NCBI RefSeq assembly: GCF_036865545.1
Contig: NZ_CP142208.1
Span: 620,001 to 684,000, forward strand
Source: Erwinia sp. E_sp_B01_1
GTDB taxonomy: Bacteria; Pseudomonadota; Gammaproteobacteria; Enterobacterales; Enterobacteriaceae
DNA length: 64,000 bases
Direction: 5' to 3'
A program made the position numbers and the translations under genes. The notes below the pieces were generated by a model. The model was not told where the DNA came from and ran no database searches. It saw only the letters and a list, made by a program, of their open reading frames with translations. Shown here piece after piece: positions 62,695 to 64,000 of the stretch (the stretch's first letter is position 1; every line of letters starts with the position of its first letter).

Positions 62695-63284
62695 AAGCTT
62701 CCTGCGCCTCACGTGATTATGCTGCGCTCGCCAACGATATTTTCTTTACAGTAGTAAATTGGGATCTTTTACATCGCAGTAATTTAGCCCTGGCTGAATT
62801 GCCCTCAACAGTTGATCTTGGAGGGAGTGGTTCCTTTAAAATACCCGGTTCATGGCACGCCAAAATTATTGCGAAAAACAGGCTCATCATCGATCATACT
62901 ATTGACGGAATTAATTACGGTGTCATAAATATTTATTTCTATTCTGATTCTGTTTGCTCATCTGCCGAAGACGCTTTTGAAAAATCAACGGCGCGTTTTC
63001 ATCAACATGATAATACTGTATCTTTCGTGGCGAATGAGTTGGAAGAGTTTGAAAATGATATTAACCCTGATTTGGGGGTGATGCATACCTGTACTGGTGA
63101 AATATATAGCGAAACAGAGAAAATGCGCGCTTTATACCAGTCCTATATCTTTAAATGTTCTACGCTGTGGTGTTATGTAGAACTGGTAGGCCAACACAGG
63201 AATAATACTAATTATAATTTCGAAGCTAATAAACGCTGTGTGGAAATCATCCTGTCTACGTTGAATATTAATTCCAGGAAATGA
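62691..63284 (+). CDS. Second part of the split chaperone-like gene, 197 aa
   Basis: The frame starts at a TTG overlapping the previous TGA and has no ATG start or separate ribosome site. It holds a second lobe (VDLGGSGSFKIPGSWHAKII, GINYGVINIYFYSDSVC, YIFKCSTLWCYVELVGQHRN). The continuity of sequence with the upstream frame suggests one two-lobed protein disrupted by a -1 base change. If the break is real, coupled re-initiation at TTG might still make the two parts. Confidence 0.55.
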   Translation: MKASCASRDYAALANDIFFTVVNWDLLHRSNLALAELPSTVDLGGSGSFKIPGSWHAKIIAKNRLIIDHTIDGINYGVINIYFYSDSVCSSAEDAFEKSTARFHQHDNTVSFVANELEEFENDINPDLGVMHTCTGEIYSETEKMRALYQSYIFKCSTLWCYVELVGQHRNNTNYNFEANKRCVEIILSTLNINSRK

Positions 63285-63301
63285 TGGTCGGGGAGGCCCT
63301 C

Positions 63302-63425
63302 ATGTTGGAGCGCATTCAAGTCCACCTACCGCCCCCTGGAAAAAAACGCCGATCGTTATCGCGTCGCTACTTAATCCCCAAAGTAAATCCTCTCTAATCT
63401 GCCTGGTGACTGACTCTGCCGGGCG
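63302..63425 (+). repeat. Recombination scar: vgrG 5' fragment joined to a ppkA 3' fragment
   Basis: ATG 63302 opens with TTGGAGCGCATTCAAGTC, encoding MLERIQVHLPPPG, clearly the start of a vgrG (compare MFDRITVQLPTEG in vgrG2). The similarity ends after about 35 bases. The bases from about 63350 to 63385 (CGATCGT... then CTTAATCCCCAAAGTAAAT) match the end of ppkA (CTTAATCCACAAAGTTAAT at 58623-58641). They are followed by the same TGACTCTGCCGGGC hairpin region. As written there is a 31-codon frame (63302-63397) with a good ribosome site and no obvious role. Confidence 0.75.
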
Positions 63426-63446
63426 AAGTCATTCAGGGAAATCCTC

Positions 63447-64000
63447 ATGTTTGATCGCATTACAGTCCAACTGCCGACAGAAGGCCTGCTGTTCTGGAAA
63501 CTGGGCGGCACAGAGGCGCTCTCCAGCGCTTTTGAAATCACCGTGCAACTGCTGAGCACCGACGCACGCATTGAGCGCAAGGCGCTGCTTGGCCAGCCCA
63601 TCACCGTCACTGTTCCCACGCAGAATCTGATGGGGACACGCTACCTCAACGGTAAAATCACTAAGGTCTCGGTCAGCAGCACGGAACTGAGCGGCACGCG
63701 CTATGCGGTTTACAGCCTGGTGATGGAACCCGACCTCTGGCCGATGAAGCGTGACAAAAATCTGCGTATTTTCCAGAGCCAGACCGTGGTGCAGATTATC
63801 AAAACGCTGTTTTCCGAATACAACGTGACGGTGGAAGACAAGCTCACCGGCAACTACCGCGTCTGGGAATACTGCGTGCAGTATCAGGAAAGCAGCTTTA
63901 ACTTTATCAGCCGCCTGATGGAGCTGGAGGGGATTTACTACTTCTTCCGCCACGAAGCGGACAAACACACGCTGGTGCTGATGGACAGCGCGCAGCAGCA
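63447..64000 (+). CDS. vgrG2: Second T6SS spike protein VgrG, 3' end outside the window
   Basis: MFDRITVQLPTEGLLFWKLG, then SSAFEITVQLLSTDARIERK and VEDKLTGNYRVWEYCVQYQE align with vgrG1 along the whole visible 184 residues, with scattered substitutions. The hub domain is intact as far as it goes. AGGGAAATCCTC precedes ATG 63447. Its own effector cassette should lie to the right of the window. The two vgrG 5' regions are close enough to recombine. Confidence 0.95.
   Translation, partial: MFDRITVQLPTEGLLFWKLGGTEALSSAFEITVQLLSTDARIERKALLGQPITVTVPTQNLMGTRYLNGKITKVSVSSTELSGTRYAVYSLVMEPDLWPMKRDKNLRIFQSQTVVQIIKTLFSEYNVTVEDKLTGNYRVWEYCVQYQESSFNFISRLMELEGIYYFFRHEADKHTLVLMDSAQQ

Overview
The window looks like a chromosomal segment of a gamma-proteobacterium of the Enterobacterales, most like Erwiniaceae (Erwinia/Pantoea type). 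The main evidence is the conserved order fhuF - yjjZ - three tRNA-Leu(CAG) - rsmC - holD - rimI - yjjG, which matches the Escherichia coli backbone, followed by a type VI secretion system (T6SS) cluster of the kind common in Erwiniaceae. The taxonomic call is inference from gene order and protein similarity by eye.

Region 1 (1-8100) is the tail end of a P2/186-like prophage: tail fibre (cut by the window edge), sheath FI, tube FII, E and the frameshifted E+E', tape measure T, U, D and the activator Ogr. It stops beside a tRNA-Ile2(CAU) gene whose 3' end faces the prophage, the expected attachment site for 186-type phages. Region 2 (8100-14500) is a patchwork of short-chain dehydrogenases and regulators (TetR, AraC, LysR) and a histidine phosphatase. 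One dehydrogenase carries two nonsense codons and its divergent LysR neighbour has a frameshifted C-terminus. Region 3 (14500-18500) is an apparent nucleoside-uptake operon: MHS-type transporter, frameshifted LacI regulator and nucleoside hydrolase, with an 18-bp perfect palindrome filling the spacer of the transporter promoter. Region 4 (18500-28800) holds a His/Met-rich PepSY/DUF2946 pair (probably copper related), a YbaK-like deacylase, the siderophore-iron reductase FhuF, a diguanylate cyclase, the tRNA-Leu operon and rsmC-holD-rimI-yjjG, with two Fur-box-like sites.

Region 5 (28800-64000) is a nearly complete T6SS locus, all on the + strand: SH3 lipoprotein, tssJ, tssK, tssL, tssM, tagF, tssA, tssB, tssC, hcp, tagH (FHA), PP2C phosphatase, a periplasmic protein, tagJ, tssE, tssF, tssG, tssH (ClpV), Ser/Thr kinase and vgrG. 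The kinase, phosphatase and FHA protein form the usual threonine-phosphorylation control module. AT-rich cargo sits between the core genes. Between hcp and tagH lie a Tae4 amidase effector with a Tai4-like immunity protein, several exported small proteins (two with LprI domains, one interrupted by TGA), and a HEXXH zincin overlapping a lipoprotein, which looks like a second effector/immunity pair. After vgrG come a PAAR protein with an uncharacterised C-terminal region, a multi-pass membrane protein (probable immunity), a split chaperone-like gene, a scar made of a vgrG 5' fragment and a ppkA 3' fragment, and a second vgrG that runs off the window.

At several places a gene would be restored by one extra base in a short homopolymer (LysR, LacI, the chaperone-like pair, possibly the diguanylate cyclase N-terminus). 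These could be real pseudogenes or base-calling errors. The sequence alone cannot decide.
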